The position numbers were made by a program, and so were the translations under genes. A stretch of 20,507 nucleotides of DNA, from NCBI GenBank assembly GCA_900554705.1, contig USIH01000024.1, positions 1-20,507 on the forward strand, read 5' to 3'. The DNA is from an uncultured Eubacteriales bacterium. GTDB lineage: Bacteria; Bacillota; Clostridia; Oscillospirales; Oscillospiraceae. This document shows, one piece after another, positions 13,322-20,292 of this stretch. The notes under the pieces are model-generated. The model searched no databases. It had not been told where the DNA came from and worked only from the letters and a program-made list of their open reading frames with translations. Position 1 is the stretch's first letter; the number at the start of each line of letters is the position of its first letter.

Positions 13322-15766
13322 ATGAAACAGAAAGAATCCAATCCGCAGAACCACATTGCAATACCGGTCGTTTCGGCGGACGTCGGCATCGGCCTGACGT
13401 CGCAGCAGGTTCGCCAGCGCGCCGAAAACGGCCTGCGCAACCTCACGCCCGCGTCCAACACAAAAACGGAAGGGCAAATCATCCGCGAGAACGTCTTCAC
13501 CTTCTTTAACCTGATCTTCATTGTGCTCGGTGTTGCCCTTGCGATCGTCGGTTCCTTCGTGAACATGACCTTTCTGATCATATCCTTTGCAAACACGATC
13601 ATCGGTATTTTTCAGGAGACGCGCGCGAAGCGCACCGTCGACAAGCTGACGCTGGTCGCCGCCGGTCAGCTGAAGGTCATCCGCGACGGCGAAAAGCGTG
13701 CCGTGCGAACCGACCTTCTTGTCCGCGATGACATCGTGGAGTTTATGGCGGGCAATCAGATCTGCGCGGACGCCGTTGTGCGCGACGGACAACTGCAAGT
13801 CAACGAGTCGCTCCTGACGGGCGAGCCGGATGCGATCATCAAGAACCCGGGCGACGAGCTGAAATCCGGCAGCTTCGTGATCTCCGGCCACTGCCTTGCA
13901 CAGCTCACGCAGGTGGGCGCGGACAGCTATGCCGCCAAGCTCGCCGCAGAAGCGCGGCGCAACGTGCGCTCCACCAAGTCGGAGATGATGAACTCCCTGA
14001 CAAAGCTCATCACCGTCGTCGGCATTATTCTCATCCCGCTGGGTATCGTCCTGTTCCTGCACCACTACCTTGACGCGTTTTTGGGTCTAACGCTCAAGGA
14101 GTCGATCGAGAAAACGGTCGCCGCACTGATCGGCATGATTCCGGAGGGGCTTTATCTGCTGACCAGTGTTGCCATTGCCGTCAGCTGCATCAAGCTCGCA
14201 AACAACCGTGTTCTGGTGCAGGACATGAACTGCATCGAAACGCTTGCCCATGTGGACATTCTCTGCGTAGACAAGACAGGAACGATCACGGAGCCGAAAA
14301 TGGAGGTCTCCGACATTTATCCGCTGGAAAGCTCACATTATTCCTATGAACAAATCGAGTCCATCCTCGCCGCCTTTTATTACGGCGAGGAGCCGGATAA
14401 TGAGACGGCGTGCGCCATGACGGGACAGTTTGCCATGCAGACAAACTGGCAGGCCGTGCAGCGCATCCCCTTCTCCTCTTCGAGCAAGTGGTCGGCTGCC
14501 GACTTTGGGCCGAACGGCCGCTACATCATCGGCGCACCGGAGTTCATTCTGAAAAACCGCTACGACGAGATCCGCGGCTGCGCCGAGCCGTGGTCTGCAC
14601 GCGGCTGCCGCGTGCTTCTGCTCGCGGCGTACAACGCGACACTGGAGCCGACGCTCGCGGAAGAGCTTGTCACACCGATCGCGCTTATCTTCCTTTCGAA
14701 CCTCATCCGTCCGGACGCGCCGGAGACGTTCCGCTACTTTGCCGAGCAGGGCGTTTCGGTTCGCGTCATCTCCGGCGATAACCCGATCACCGTCTCCGAG
14801 GTCGCCGCGCGCGCCGGAATTGAAAATGCCGAACGCTATGTCGATGCGACAACGCTGAAAACGGATGCCGACTTTACCATGGCCGTTCGCAAATACACCG
14901 TGTTCGGCCGCGTAACGCCGGATCAGAAGCGGCGTCTGGTGCGCGCCTTCCAGGCACAAGGGCACACGGTCGCCATGACCGGCGACGGCGTAAACGACGT
15001 CCTCGCGCTCAAGGACGCCGACTGCGGCATCGCAATGGCATCGGGCAGTCAGGCGGCGTCACAGGTCGCGCAGATCGTGCTGCTGGACTCGCAGTTTTCC
15101 GCCATGCCCGGCATCGTCGCGGAAGGCCGCCGCGTGATCAATAACATTCAGCGCGCCGCCTCCCTGTTCCTTGTTAAAAATATTTTCTCCCTTGTGCTCA
15201 CCGTCGCAATGCTGTTTATCAGTATGCCCTACCCCTTCGAGCCGATCCAGCTCTCGCTGATCAGTGCGCTGACCATCGGCGTTCCCGCTTTCTTCCTCGC
15301 GCTGGAGCCGAACTACTCCAGAGTCCAGGGACGTTTCATGATCAACGTGATCCGCCGTGCGATGCCGGGCGGCCTGACCAACATCATCCTGATTCTGATC
15401 GCGGGCACCTTCGTCACTTCCTTTGGCGTTCCTTCGGAGCATTTGAACACCATTGCTGTCTGGGTCGTCGCAACGGTCGGCTTTGTCACGCTTTACCGCG
15501 TCTCCACGCCGTTCACGCGGTTGCGCGTCGCCGTTTTTACGACGATGCTGCTTGCGATGCTGTTCTGCCTCCTCGCCGTTCCTTCGCTCTTCCGGCTGCC
15601 CTCGCTCAACTGGCAGACCTTCCTCATCCTGAGCGTGCTGATGCTCTCCGCGCCGACGCTGATGCGTTTCTTCCTCGGCATTTTTGACAACCGTGTCCGG
15701 AAGTTTGACATCAAGCGCCGCCTGCGGGAATTACCGGCGACCGCGCCGACAGATGACAACCTGTAA
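13322..15766 (+). CDS. Cation-transporting P-type ATPase (CtpE-like)
   Basis: From the ATG at 13322 (GGAG nine bases upstream) this is an 814-residue P-type ATPase with every core motif: TGE of the actuator domain near 166-168, PEGL in membrane helix 4 near 274-277, the phosphorylated Asp317 in DKTGT, a GAPE nucleotide-site motif, SGDNP, and the hinge TGDGVNDVLALKDAD. Membrane helices occur before and after, with LTIGVPAFFLALEPN in the C-terminal bundle. There are no N-terminal metal-binding domains. The PEGL motif and the C-terminal pattern resemble the CtpE group, whose mycobacterial member moves calcium; calcium is thus the best guess. The usual TGES reads TGEP here. Monocistronic, between an extended -10 promoter and a terminator. 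Confidence 0.92.
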   Translation: MKQKESNPQNHIAIPVVSADVGIGLTSQQVRQRAENGLRNLTPASNTKTEGQIIRENVFTFFNLIFIVLGVALAIVGSFVNMTFLIISFANTIIGIFQETRAKRTVDKLTLVAAGQLKVIRDGEKRAVRTDLLVRDDIVEFMAGNQICADAVVRDGQLQVNESLLTGEPDAIIKNPGDELKSGSFVISGHCLAQLTQVGADSYAAKLAAEARRNVRSTKSEMMNSLTKLITVVGIILIPLGIVLFLHHYLDAFLGLTLKESIEKTVAALIGMIPEGLYLLTSVAIAVSCIKLANNRVLVQDMNCIETLAHVDILCVDKTGTITEPKMEVSDIYPLESSHYSYEQIESILAAFYYGEEPDNETACAMTGQFAMQTNWQAVQRIPFSSSSKWSAADFGPNGRYIIGAPEFILKNRYDEIRGCAEPWSARGCRVLLLAAYNATLEPTLAEELVTPIALIFLSNLIRPDAPETFRYFAEQGVSVRVISGDNPITVSEVAARAGIENAERYVDATTLKTDADFTMAVRKYTVFGRVTPDQKRRLVRAFQAQGHTVAMTGDGVNDVLALKDADCGIAMASGSQAASQVAQIVLLDSQFSAMPGIVAEGRRVINNIQRAASLFLVKNIFSLVLTVAMLFISMPYPFEPIQLSLISALTIGVPAFFLALEPNYSRVQGRFMINVIRRAMPGGLTNIILILIAGTFVTSFGVPSEHLNTIAVWVVATVGFVTLYRVSTPFTRLRVAVFTTMLLAMLFCLLAVPSLFRLPSLNWQTFLILSVLMLSAPTLMRFFLGIFDNRVRKFDIKRRLRELPATAPTDDNL

Positions 15767-15768
15767 GC

Positions 15769-15804
15769 GGGAAAGGCCGTCTCATGCTGGACGGCTTCCC
15801 TTTT
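15769..15804 (+). terminator. Terminator of the P-type ATPase gene
   Basis: A stem of GGGAA and GCCGTC-type arms, with a two-base bulge, closes over a short loop (about 15769-15800) and is followed by TTTTATAA. It begins three bases after the ATPase stop. Confidence 0.75.
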
Positions 15805-15809
15805 ATAAC

Positions 15810-15838
15810 TTGACAATTTTCGCGCTGCGGCTTATACT
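15810..15838 (+). promoter_or_regulatory. Sigma-A promoter of the PH-domain gene
   Basis: TTGACA (15810-15815), 17-bp spacer, TATACT (15833-15838). The following leader to the ATG at 15950 is about 105 nt; I recognise no regulatory RNA in it. Confidence 0.85.
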
Positions 15839-15949
15839 ATATCCGATAAGAAGTTGCTTTTTATCCGGTCTGCATGAATCGATGCGGCGTGCAGAGCACG
15901 ATTCTGAATTAAATATTTCATCATAGACTGAAAGAAGGAGGGTATTGCT

Positions 15950-16357
15950 ATGGGTTTTCGCGGCGATATGTACATATGGAAGGATCGGAAGCGTTTTCTT
16001 GGAATGCCTCTGAGCTTCACCCGTTACGCGCTGAGTGAAGATCGTCTGTTTTTCTCCGTCGGCCTGTTCAGCGTGCAGGACGAAGAGCTGCTGCTCTATC
16101 GCGTTCGTGACATCAGCGTCACGCGGTCACTGGGGCAGCGCCTGTTCCATGTCGGCAGCATTACGATCCGTTCCTCTGACAAGAGCACGCCTGTGCTTGC
16201 CCTAAAGAACATAAAAAAACCGATGGAAATCAAGGAACTGATCCATGAAAACGTCGAGACCTGCAAGACGCGCCGCCGGATGCGCTTTAGCGAAATGATG
16301 GGCGATGTGCACGGTGACGATGACGACGATCTTGACGACATTCCCGATGTAGATTAA
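15950..16357 (+). CDS. Small bacterial PH-domain protein with acidic tail
   Basis: This 135-residue protein starts at the ATG at 15950, after GAAGGAGGG. Its middle resembles a bacterial pleckstrin-homology domain (bPH2/DUF304): SEDRLFFSVGLFSVQDEELLLYRVRDISV is followed by GSITIRSSDKSTPVLALKNIKKP, the pattern seen in YdbS/YdbT-type domains. Those relatives usually have membrane helices; none is evident here, so this is a soluble stand-alone version. The last 20 residues are strongly acidic (a run of Asp). Function unknown. It is a single gene with a good promoter of its own and a palindrome after its stop. Confidence 0.8.
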   Translation: MGFRGDMYIWKDRKRFLGMPLSFTRYALSEDRLFFSVGLFSVQDEELLLYRVRDISVTRSLGQRLFHVGSITIRSSDKSTPVLALKNIKKPMEIKELIHENVETCKTRRRMRFSEMMGDVHGDDDDDLDDIPDVD

Positions 16358-16362
16358 ACGAA

Positions 16363-16395
16363 ATGAGCGGAAGCAGGGTCACTGCTTCCGCTCAT
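16363..16395 (-). terminator. Hairpin shared by convergent gene ends
   Basis: A perfect 14-bp stem (16363-16376 with 16382-16395, 5-nt loop). On the minus strand it is followed by TTTCGTTTAA, consistent with termination of the small membrane protein gene, whose stop codon lies in the loop. It also lies six bases past the PH-gene stop, so it may act in both directions. Confidence 0.78.
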
Positions 16396-16552
16396 GCTGT
16401 GTCCCGAAGTAAAAGGAAATGATCACGGTAAAGATCGTAATGAAATCGCGGGAACTGATCTTGTCGCACAGCGCGAGGATGGAGAACACCAAGCTCAACA
16501 TGAGTGTAACAATGCACTTGACACAGAGCAGCTGCGTCAGCCGTTCCTTCAT
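16379..16552 (-). CDS. Small two-helix membrane protein (57 residues)
   Basis: Reading the minus strand from the ATG at 16552 gives 57 residues, ending at a TGA inside the terminator loop. The sequence starts MKERLTQLLCVKCIV. Two hydrophobic segments follow, at about residues 8-28 and 37-49, joined by a charged CDKISSRD turn, and it ends in a basic FGTQHERKQ tail. The ribosome-binding site is only moderate (AGGG seven bases upstream). The pattern of two helices and a charged tail is that of small Clostridia membrane proteins, some near phage genes, but I cannot assign a function. There are no phage genes here. Coding is supported by the helix pattern and the hairpin placed exactly at its end. 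Confidence 0.68.
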   Translation of the reverse strand: MKERLTQLLCVKCIVTLMLSLVFSILALCDKISSRDFITIFTVIISFYFGTQHERKQ

Positions 16553-16577
16553 ACCATCGCCCTGAACATTCTATGCA

Positions 16578-16610
16578 GGAAGAGGCGGCGCTGTTCAGCG
16601 CCGCCTCTTT
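16578..16610. repeat. 33-bp hairpin repeat, copy 1
   Basis: A 13-bp GC-rich stem with a TT loop (AGAGGCGGCGCTG and its complement). The same 33 bases recur exactly at 16859-16891. The left end of the 217-bp element follows with no gap. Confidence 0.9.
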
Positions 16611-16827
16611 CAGACTGTCAAAAAAGTCCGTAACCGTCAAAATAGTTCCTTTTTGAAAAACGGACTTACAATTTGCAATGCGTGTACTTACAAATTCCTA
16701 ATCAATTTTGATATAGAATTTGATTGATCTTCAATAATTTTGACTTACTTCGCAACTCACACCCTACCGTATCTATATACGCCGACGGGTGTGAGTTGCT
16801 CGTCTTCCGAACCTTTTTGGCAGTCTG
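16611..16827. mobile_element. MITE-like element with terminal inverted repeats, copy 1
   Basis: The 217-bp segment begins CAGACTGTCAAAAAAG and ends with its imperfect inverse (CTTTTTGGCAGTCTG); 17 of the outer 20 bases match as inverted repeats. It is AT-rich, unlike its surroundings, and has no plausible protein-coding frame. The first 33 bases match 20293-20325 with one difference, and 16736-16822 match 20421-20507 with four differences; the middle 92 bases do not match. In copy 1 the left part can also fold (AAGTCCGT with ACGGACTT). No clear target-site duplication is seen. Together with its flanking hairpins it fills the 345-bp gap between the small membrane gene and the zinc-ribbon gene. 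A structured RNA or 3'-end module is an alternative reading. Confidence 0.7.
16752..16799. other. Covarying stem-loop inside the element, copy 1
   Basis: A 13-bp outer stem (16752-16764 with 16787-16799), an internal loop, a 5-bp inner stem CGTAT/ATACG (16768-16772 with 16777-16781) and the tetraloop CTAT. In the second copy the pair A16761-T16790 is replaced by G-C, a compensatory change. Confidence 0.75.
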
Positions 16828-16828
16828 T

Positions 16829-16859
16829 CAGCGTGTCGAAAAGGTTTTTCGACACGCTG
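16829..16859. repeat. Perfect hairpin after the element
   Basis: Two 14-nt arms (16829-16842 with 16846-16859) around a 3-nt loop; the stem starts CAGCGTGTCG. It lies between the right end of the element and the second 33-bp hairpin. Confidence 0.85.
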
Positions 16860-16891
16860 GAAGAGGCGGCGCTGTTCAGCGCCGCCTCTTT
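16859..16891. terminator. 33-bp hairpin repeat, copy 2, at the end of the zinc-ribbon gene
   Basis: Exact duplicate of 16578-16610. It lies seven bases past the stop of the minus-strand zinc-ribbon gene and probably ends that transcript. The long T-run is on the plus-strand side; on the minus strand only TTCC follows before the next hairpin. Confidence 0.75.
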
Positions 16892-16898
16892 TTTTCGG

Positions 16899-17348
16899 TC
16901 AAAACTCGATCGTTCCGTCCTCGTCGTTTTCTTCGTCGTCCTCATCGAACTCAAACTCAAGAAGTTCGCCGCACTTCGGGCACTTGATCGAGCCGCCAAG
17001 GATCGTGTCCTCGTCCAGCTCCATGTGCTCGCCGCACTTCGGACAATCGACTTCATAAACGGCATCCTCGTCGTCATACGCATAGTCGTCATCGTCGTCG
17101 AGGTCGTAATCGTCCTCATCCTCGTCTTCGTCCATCAAAAACTCTTCGATGGCGTCCAGATCTTCTTCGATCTCGTCGAGCTCATCGGAAACCGCCAGCG
17201 CGTTTTCCTGAAGGTCGCTGATCGCCTCTGCGGCCTCGCAGAGGAACGCCGTGATCTCATGGATCATGCGGCCTTCGTCGGTCTCCTTGCTGAGCTTCAT
17301 GCCTTCTGCCAAACCCTTCAGGTAGGCTGCGTTTTCAGAGAGAGTCAT
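16899..17348 (-). CDS. Acidic zinc-ribbon protein (CD1247 N-terminal domain type)
   Basis: This 149-residue protein opens with MTLSENAAYLKGLAEGMKL, the conserved start of the Clostridia CD1247 family. A helical region follows, then a very acidic Asp/Glu-rich stretch (about residues 57-95) and a C-terminal zinc ribbon with CPKC at both ends of the loop. It ends in another acidic tail. It lies 19 bp after efp and has an AAAGGAG site, so it is cotranscribed with efp, as is usual in this group. The function is unknown; a zinc-bound nucleic-acid or translation-factor role would fit but is not shown. Confidence 0.83.
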   Translation of the reverse strand: MTLSENAAYLKGLAEGMKLSKETDEGRMIHEITAFLCEAAEAISDLQENALAVSDELDEIEEDLDAIEEFLMDEDEDEDDYDLDDDDDYAYDDEDAVYEVDCPKCGEHMELDEDTILGGSIKCPKCGELLEFEFDEDDEENDEDGTIEF

Positions 17349-17367
17349 GTCGTTCTCCTTTCAGAAA

Positions 17368-17931
17368 TTAGCCCTTTGCACGTCCAAGGTATTCGCCGGT
17401 GCGGGTATCAATGGAAATGCGGTCGCCTTCGTTAATAAACAGAGGAACCTTGACCTCTGCACCGGTCTCAACGGTAGCGGGCTTCAAGGTGTTGGTCGCG
17501 GTGTTGCCCGCAAGACCCGGCTCGGTCTTCGTGACCTCGAGGTCGACGAAGTTGGGCGCCTCGACGCCGAACACATTGCCCTTGTAGGACAGGATCGTGC
17601 AGGTATCGTTCTCCTTGACGAACTTGAAGCTGTCGTCAAGAATGCTGCGCTCGACCGGCGTCATCTCATAAGTCTCGCTGTCCATGAAATAGAACAGGTC
17701 GCCGTCTTCGTAGGAGTATTCCATCTTCTTGCGCTCAATGTATGCGGTGGGATACTTATCGTTCGGGTTGAAGGTCGTCTCGGTGACGCCGCCGGTGATG
17801 ACGTTGCGCATCTTGACGCGGACGAAGGCCGCGCCCTTGCCGGGCTTGACGTGCTGGAATTCGACGATCTGCATAACCTTACCGTCCATTTCGAAGGTAA
17901 CGCCGTTTCTAAAATCGCTGACAGAAATCAT
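17368..17931 (-). CDS. efp: Translation elongation factor P
   Basis: This 187-residue protein is EF-P over its full length. The KOW-like N-domain carries the loop HVKPGKGAAF with Lys32, the tip residue that reaches the peptidyl-transferase centre and is modified in many bacteria. The two OB domains follow, ending with the conserved GDRISIDTRTGEYLGR. EF-P rescues ribosomes stalled at polyproline. The ATG at 17931 is preceded by AGGAGGAG. It has its own promoter at 17999-18027 and follows pepP, an enzyme that removes residues before proline; this proline-related neighbourhood is common in Firmicutes. No EF-P-modifying enzyme is encoded in the window. Confidence 0.98.
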   Translation of the reverse strand: MISVSDFRNGVTFEMDGKVMQIVEFQHVKPGKGAAFVRVKMRNVITGGVTETTFNPNDKYPTAYIERKKMEYSYEDGDLFYFMDSETYEMTPVERSILDDSFKFVKENDTCTILSYKGNVFGVEAPNFVDLEVTKTEPGLAGNTATNTLKPATVETGAEVKVPLFINEGDRISIDTRTGEYLGRAKG

Positions 17932-17998
17932 TTATTTCTCCTCCTAAGTTTACCCCCGAAAGGGCGAATATAAATCACAAACACAAGAATGCCTTTCT

Positions 17999-18027
17999 AT
18001 TTTAACCGATAGACGGCGCAAATGCAA
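17999..18027 (-). promoter_or_regulatory. Promoter of efp
   Basis: Minus-strand TTGCAT (18022-18027), 17-bp spacer, TAAAAT (17999-18004), in the gap between pepP and efp. It would let efp be transcribed apart from yqeG-pepP. Confidence 0.78.
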
Positions 18028-18034
18028 GCATTTC

Positions 18035-19093
18035 TTACAGAATGATCAAATTTTTCGGGCTTTTTGTGATGTCGCGGCAGCCGTTTTCTTCGAAGATTAC
18101 CACATCCTCGATGCGGACGCCAAATTTGCCGGGCAGATAGATCCCCGGTTCGGCGGAGGAGACTGCGTGCAGCGGCATCGGCGCTTCGTTTCTCATGTTG
18201 CAGTTCGGCGCCTCGTGGATCTCCATGCCGAGGCTGTGGCCATAGCCGTGGCCGAAGTAGTCGCCGTAGCCCGCCTCTGCGATCCGGTTGCGGGCGGCCG
18301 CGTCGACTTCCTTGCCCGTCACGCCGGCCTTGGATGCGGCAATACCGGCAAGTTGCGCGGCAAGCACCGTCTCATAGACGTGTTTCATCTCATCCGTTGC
18401 GTAGCCGAGCGCCACCGTGCGCGTCATATCGGAGCAGTAGCCGCGATAGATCACGCCGAAGTCCATGGTGATAAAATCGCCGTTCTGGAGCTTCCGGTCG
18501 CCCGGAACGCCGTGCGGCATACTCGTATTGGGGCCGGAAACGACGATCGGATCAAAGGAAAGTCCCTCTCCCCCGTTCTTATACAGGCAGTAGATCAGCT
18601 CAGCCGCCAGTTCCTTCTCCGTCATGCCGCAGTGAATGCGCGTGCAGACCTCGGTAAACGCGCGGTCGGTGATCTCCTGCGCCTCGATCATGCGCTCGAT
18701 CTCCCACGGCTCTTTGCTGGCGCGGAAAGCGTTGAGCGTGCTCTGCACCGGCTTGAGCGGCACGGGGAGACGATCGCGGAATACGTCAAACTCCGCAACG
18801 GTCAGATAGGCCTCTTCAAATCCGAGCGTGTGGATGTGCAGCTCTTCGATCGCGCGCGTCAGGCAGCCGAAGAGGTCGCGGCCATAGTCGATCACCTCGA
18901 AGCCCTCGATGTGATTCTGCGCCGACTCGATATAGCGGCTGTCGGTAAAGTAGCGCGCGCCTTCCTTGCCGACGATCGCGTAGCCCTCGGCAATGTCAAA
19001 ATGCGCGGCGTACATCCGGCTGTAGCGAGAGGTCAGCAGCAGGCCGTCAATCTCGTCGTTTAAGATACTGCGGTACTTTTCAAGCTGTTTCAC
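18035..19093 (-). CDS. pepP: Xaa-Pro aminopeptidase (M24 family)
   Basis: This 352-residue protein has a creatinase-like N-domain (about 1-125) and a pita-bread M24 catalytic domain. All five metal ligands can be placed: Asp211 and Asp222 in MDFGVIYRGYCSDMT, His286 in GHGYGHSLG, Glu315 in AEPGIY and Glu329 in VRIEDVV. It removes N-terminal residues preceding proline, in the cytoplasm. The start is GTG at 19093, eight bases after AAAGGAGG; GTG and the upstream yqeG stop share a GTGA overlap, so translation is coupled. In an M24 peptidase with this exact ligand set, aminopeptidase P activity is well supported, though PepQ-type prolidase activity cannot be ruled out from sequence. Confidence 0.93.
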   Translation of the reverse strand: MKQLEKYRSILNDEIDGLLLTSRYSRMYAAHFDIAEGYAIVGKEGARYFTDSRYIESAQNHIEGFEVIDYGRDLFGCLTRAIEELHIHTLGFEEAYLTVAEFDVFRDRLPVPLKPVQSTLNAFRASKEPWEIERMIEAQEITDRAFTEVCTRIHCGMTEKELAAELIYCLYKNGGEGLSFDPIVVSGPNTSMPHGVPGDRKLQNGDFITMDFGVIYRGYCSDMTRTVALGYATDEMKHVYETVLAAQLAGIAASKAGVTGKEVDAAARNRIAEAGYGDYFGHGYGHSLGMEIHEAPNCNMRNEAPMPLHAVSSAEPGIYLPGKFGVRIEDVVIFEENGCRDITKSPKNLIIL

Positions 19094-19590
19094 AAATATA
19101 TCCTCCTTTTGCGCGCCAAAGCAAGAAACGGCAGTTCCAAAACGTGCCGCAGCTTCAGCGCCACATTATGATTGTGTATGGATCGCACGGCGATCGCCGT
19201 GATTCCCGCACATTTTGCGCCCAAAACGTCGGTATAGATCTGGTCGCCGATCAGAGCGGTCTGCGCGGTCCGGCAGCCAAACCTGCGCATTGCCTCGCGG
19301 ATGCCGCGCCCGCCCGGCTTTCCGGCGTGTGTTACACAGGCAACACCGTAGCGCTCCGAAAAGCGCGGCACGCGCGGCTTTTTACTGTTGGAAACGATAC
19401 ACAGCCGGAGGCCGGACGCACGCATCCGGTCGATCCACGCCAGCAGCTCCTGTGTCGGCTCGTCGCAGGTATAGGGCAGCATGGTGTTGTCAAAATCCAG
19501 CAGGATCAGCTTCAGCCCGCGTTCCGCAAAAAAGCTGGGCGGAATATCCGTGAGCTTGCGAAACACAAAATCAGGTAAAAAGGAGATCAT
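19090..19590 (-). CDS. YqeG family HAD (subclass IIIA) phosphatase
   Basis: From the ATG at 19590 this is a 166-residue HAD hydrolase. Motif I is LDFDNTMLP (Asp32, Asp34), motif II IVSNS (Ser67), the lysine is Lys91 in GKPGG, and motif III is IGDQIYTD (Asp116, Asp121). The opening LPDFVFRKLTDIPPSFF and the lack of a cap domain fit the YqeG group of Firmicutes, whose natural substrate is not established. The Shine-Dalgarno is weak (GGGTGG). It leads pepP with a 4-bp overlap. An in-frame start at 19701 lies upstream of the promoter and is rejected. Confidence 0.9.
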   Translation of the reverse strand: MISFLPDFVFRKLTDIPPSFFAERGLKLILLDFDNTMLPYTCDEPTQELLAWIDRMRASGLRLCIVSNSKKPRVPRFSERYGVACVTHAGKPGGRGIREAMRRFGCRTAQTALIGDQIYTDVLGAKCAGITAIAVRSIHNHNVALKLRHVLELPFLALARKRRIYL

Positions 19591-19622
19591 AAACACAGCC
19601 ACCCGTCCGTATGATTGACTAT

Positions 19623-19651
19623 AGTATAGCATGGATTGGGAGGTTTGTCTA
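19623..19651 (-). promoter_or_regulatory. Promoter of yqeG-pepP
   Basis: Minus-strand TAGACA (19646-19651), 17-bp spacer, TATACT (19623-19628) with TGC just upstream. The -35 overlaps the ribosome-binding region of the divergent gene at 19652. Confidence 0.7.
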
Positions 19652-20266
19652 TTGTCAATCCCCATGTATTTTGCAGTCGCCGCAGGCGAGCGCGTGAACA
19701 AACCGAACGACGGGCTGTTTCATCTCGGCTTTGGCTTTTATTCGGACGGTTCGCTGCGCGCCCCTTGGGATACGGACGGCGTTTGCGTCTTCGACGATGC
19801 CATCCTCTGTCAGCCACGGCCGGACGCGCTGGAAGCGCTCTCCGCGCTGCGTGGCAGCATCTACTTCGATTTTGAGCGCCCGCCCTGTGCCTTTCATGCC
19901 ATGCTGCTCACGGCGGTACAGAGCCGGACCGTCTATCTTCCCGTGCGCTACCGCTCCATGTGCGAAAGGGCGATCCCCGTGATCGTCTCAAGGCCGTGCA
20001 ACCGCTGGGAAGCGCTCTGCCGGAGCGGGCAGCAGCTGAGCGTCCCGTGGCTTTTGGAGCTGCACCCGATCCGCAAGCGGCATGGGGCAAGCTGGAGCGA
20101 AACAACGCAGGACGTTTTTCTCCCGCAGGCGCTTTGCAACGCGCGGCTGGAACCGGACACACTGTGGTACTACGACGACGAGACGAGCCTGCGGAAAAAA
20201 TGCGAGGCCGCCGAGCATAGCGGCTGCATCGGCATCGTCGGCCTCTGGCAGGAATGGGAAGAATAA
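19652..20266 (+). CDS. Conserved-looking protein of unknown function
   Basis: I do not recognise this 204-residue protein. The start chosen is a TTG at 19652, eight bases after GGGAGG; the ATG at 19631 has no such site and the ATG at 19664 is too far from it. The sequence reads MSIPMYFAVAAGERV, then GLFHLGFGFYSDGSLRAPWDTDGVCVFDD, a strand SIYFDFERPP and a final GCIGIVGLWQEWEE. The short beta strands ending in acidic residues, together with the closing tryptophan-rich segment, recall a TIM-barrel carbohydrate-type fold, but this is weak. It lacks a signal peptide or membrane helix. It is divergent from yqeG and ends two bases before a perfect palindrome and the second repeat element. Confidence 0.75.
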   Translation: MSIPMYFAVAAGERVNKPNDGLFHLGFGFYSDGSLRAPWDTDGVCVFDDAILCQPRPDALEALSALRGSIYFDFERPPCAFHAMLLTAVQSRTVYLPVRYRSMCERAIPVIVSRPCNRWEALCRSGQQLSVPWLLELHPIRKRHGASWSETTQDVFLPQALCNARLEPDTLWYYDDETSLRKKCEAAEHSGCIGIVGLWQEWEE

Positions 20267-20267
20267 C

Positions 20268-20291
20268 GGGGGTTGCCAGCTGGCAACCCCC
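20268..20291 (+). terminator. Perfect 24-bp palindrome after the unknown gene
   Basis: Two 12-nt arms with no spacer (GGGGGTTGCCAG and its complement). It probably ends the transcript of the unknown gene, although no U-tract follows; the repeat element starts one base later. Confidence 0.72.
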
Positions 20292-20292
20292 T

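Noticed and set aside
13118..14065. 315-residue minus-strand open frame over the start of the P-type ATPase
   Set aside because: It runs across the rplS promoter and ATPase promoter region and has no recognisable domain.
16392..16640. 82-residue minus-strand frame starting inside the repeat element
   Set aside because: It reads through the element's terminal repeat and the GC-rich hairpin, and it overlaps the better 57-residue membrane protein frame. Such extensions into the repeat end look accidental.
16611..16827. CRISPR or attC-like array reading of the repeat cluster
   Set aside because: There are no regularly spaced direct repeats and no cas or integrase genes; the hairpins differ from one another apart from the one 33-bp duplicate.
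19631..19663. ATG starts at 19631 or 19664 for the unknown gene
   Set aside because: The first has no ribosome-binding site and the second is 20 bases from the only one; the TTG at 19652 is at the proper distance, though this choice is not certain.
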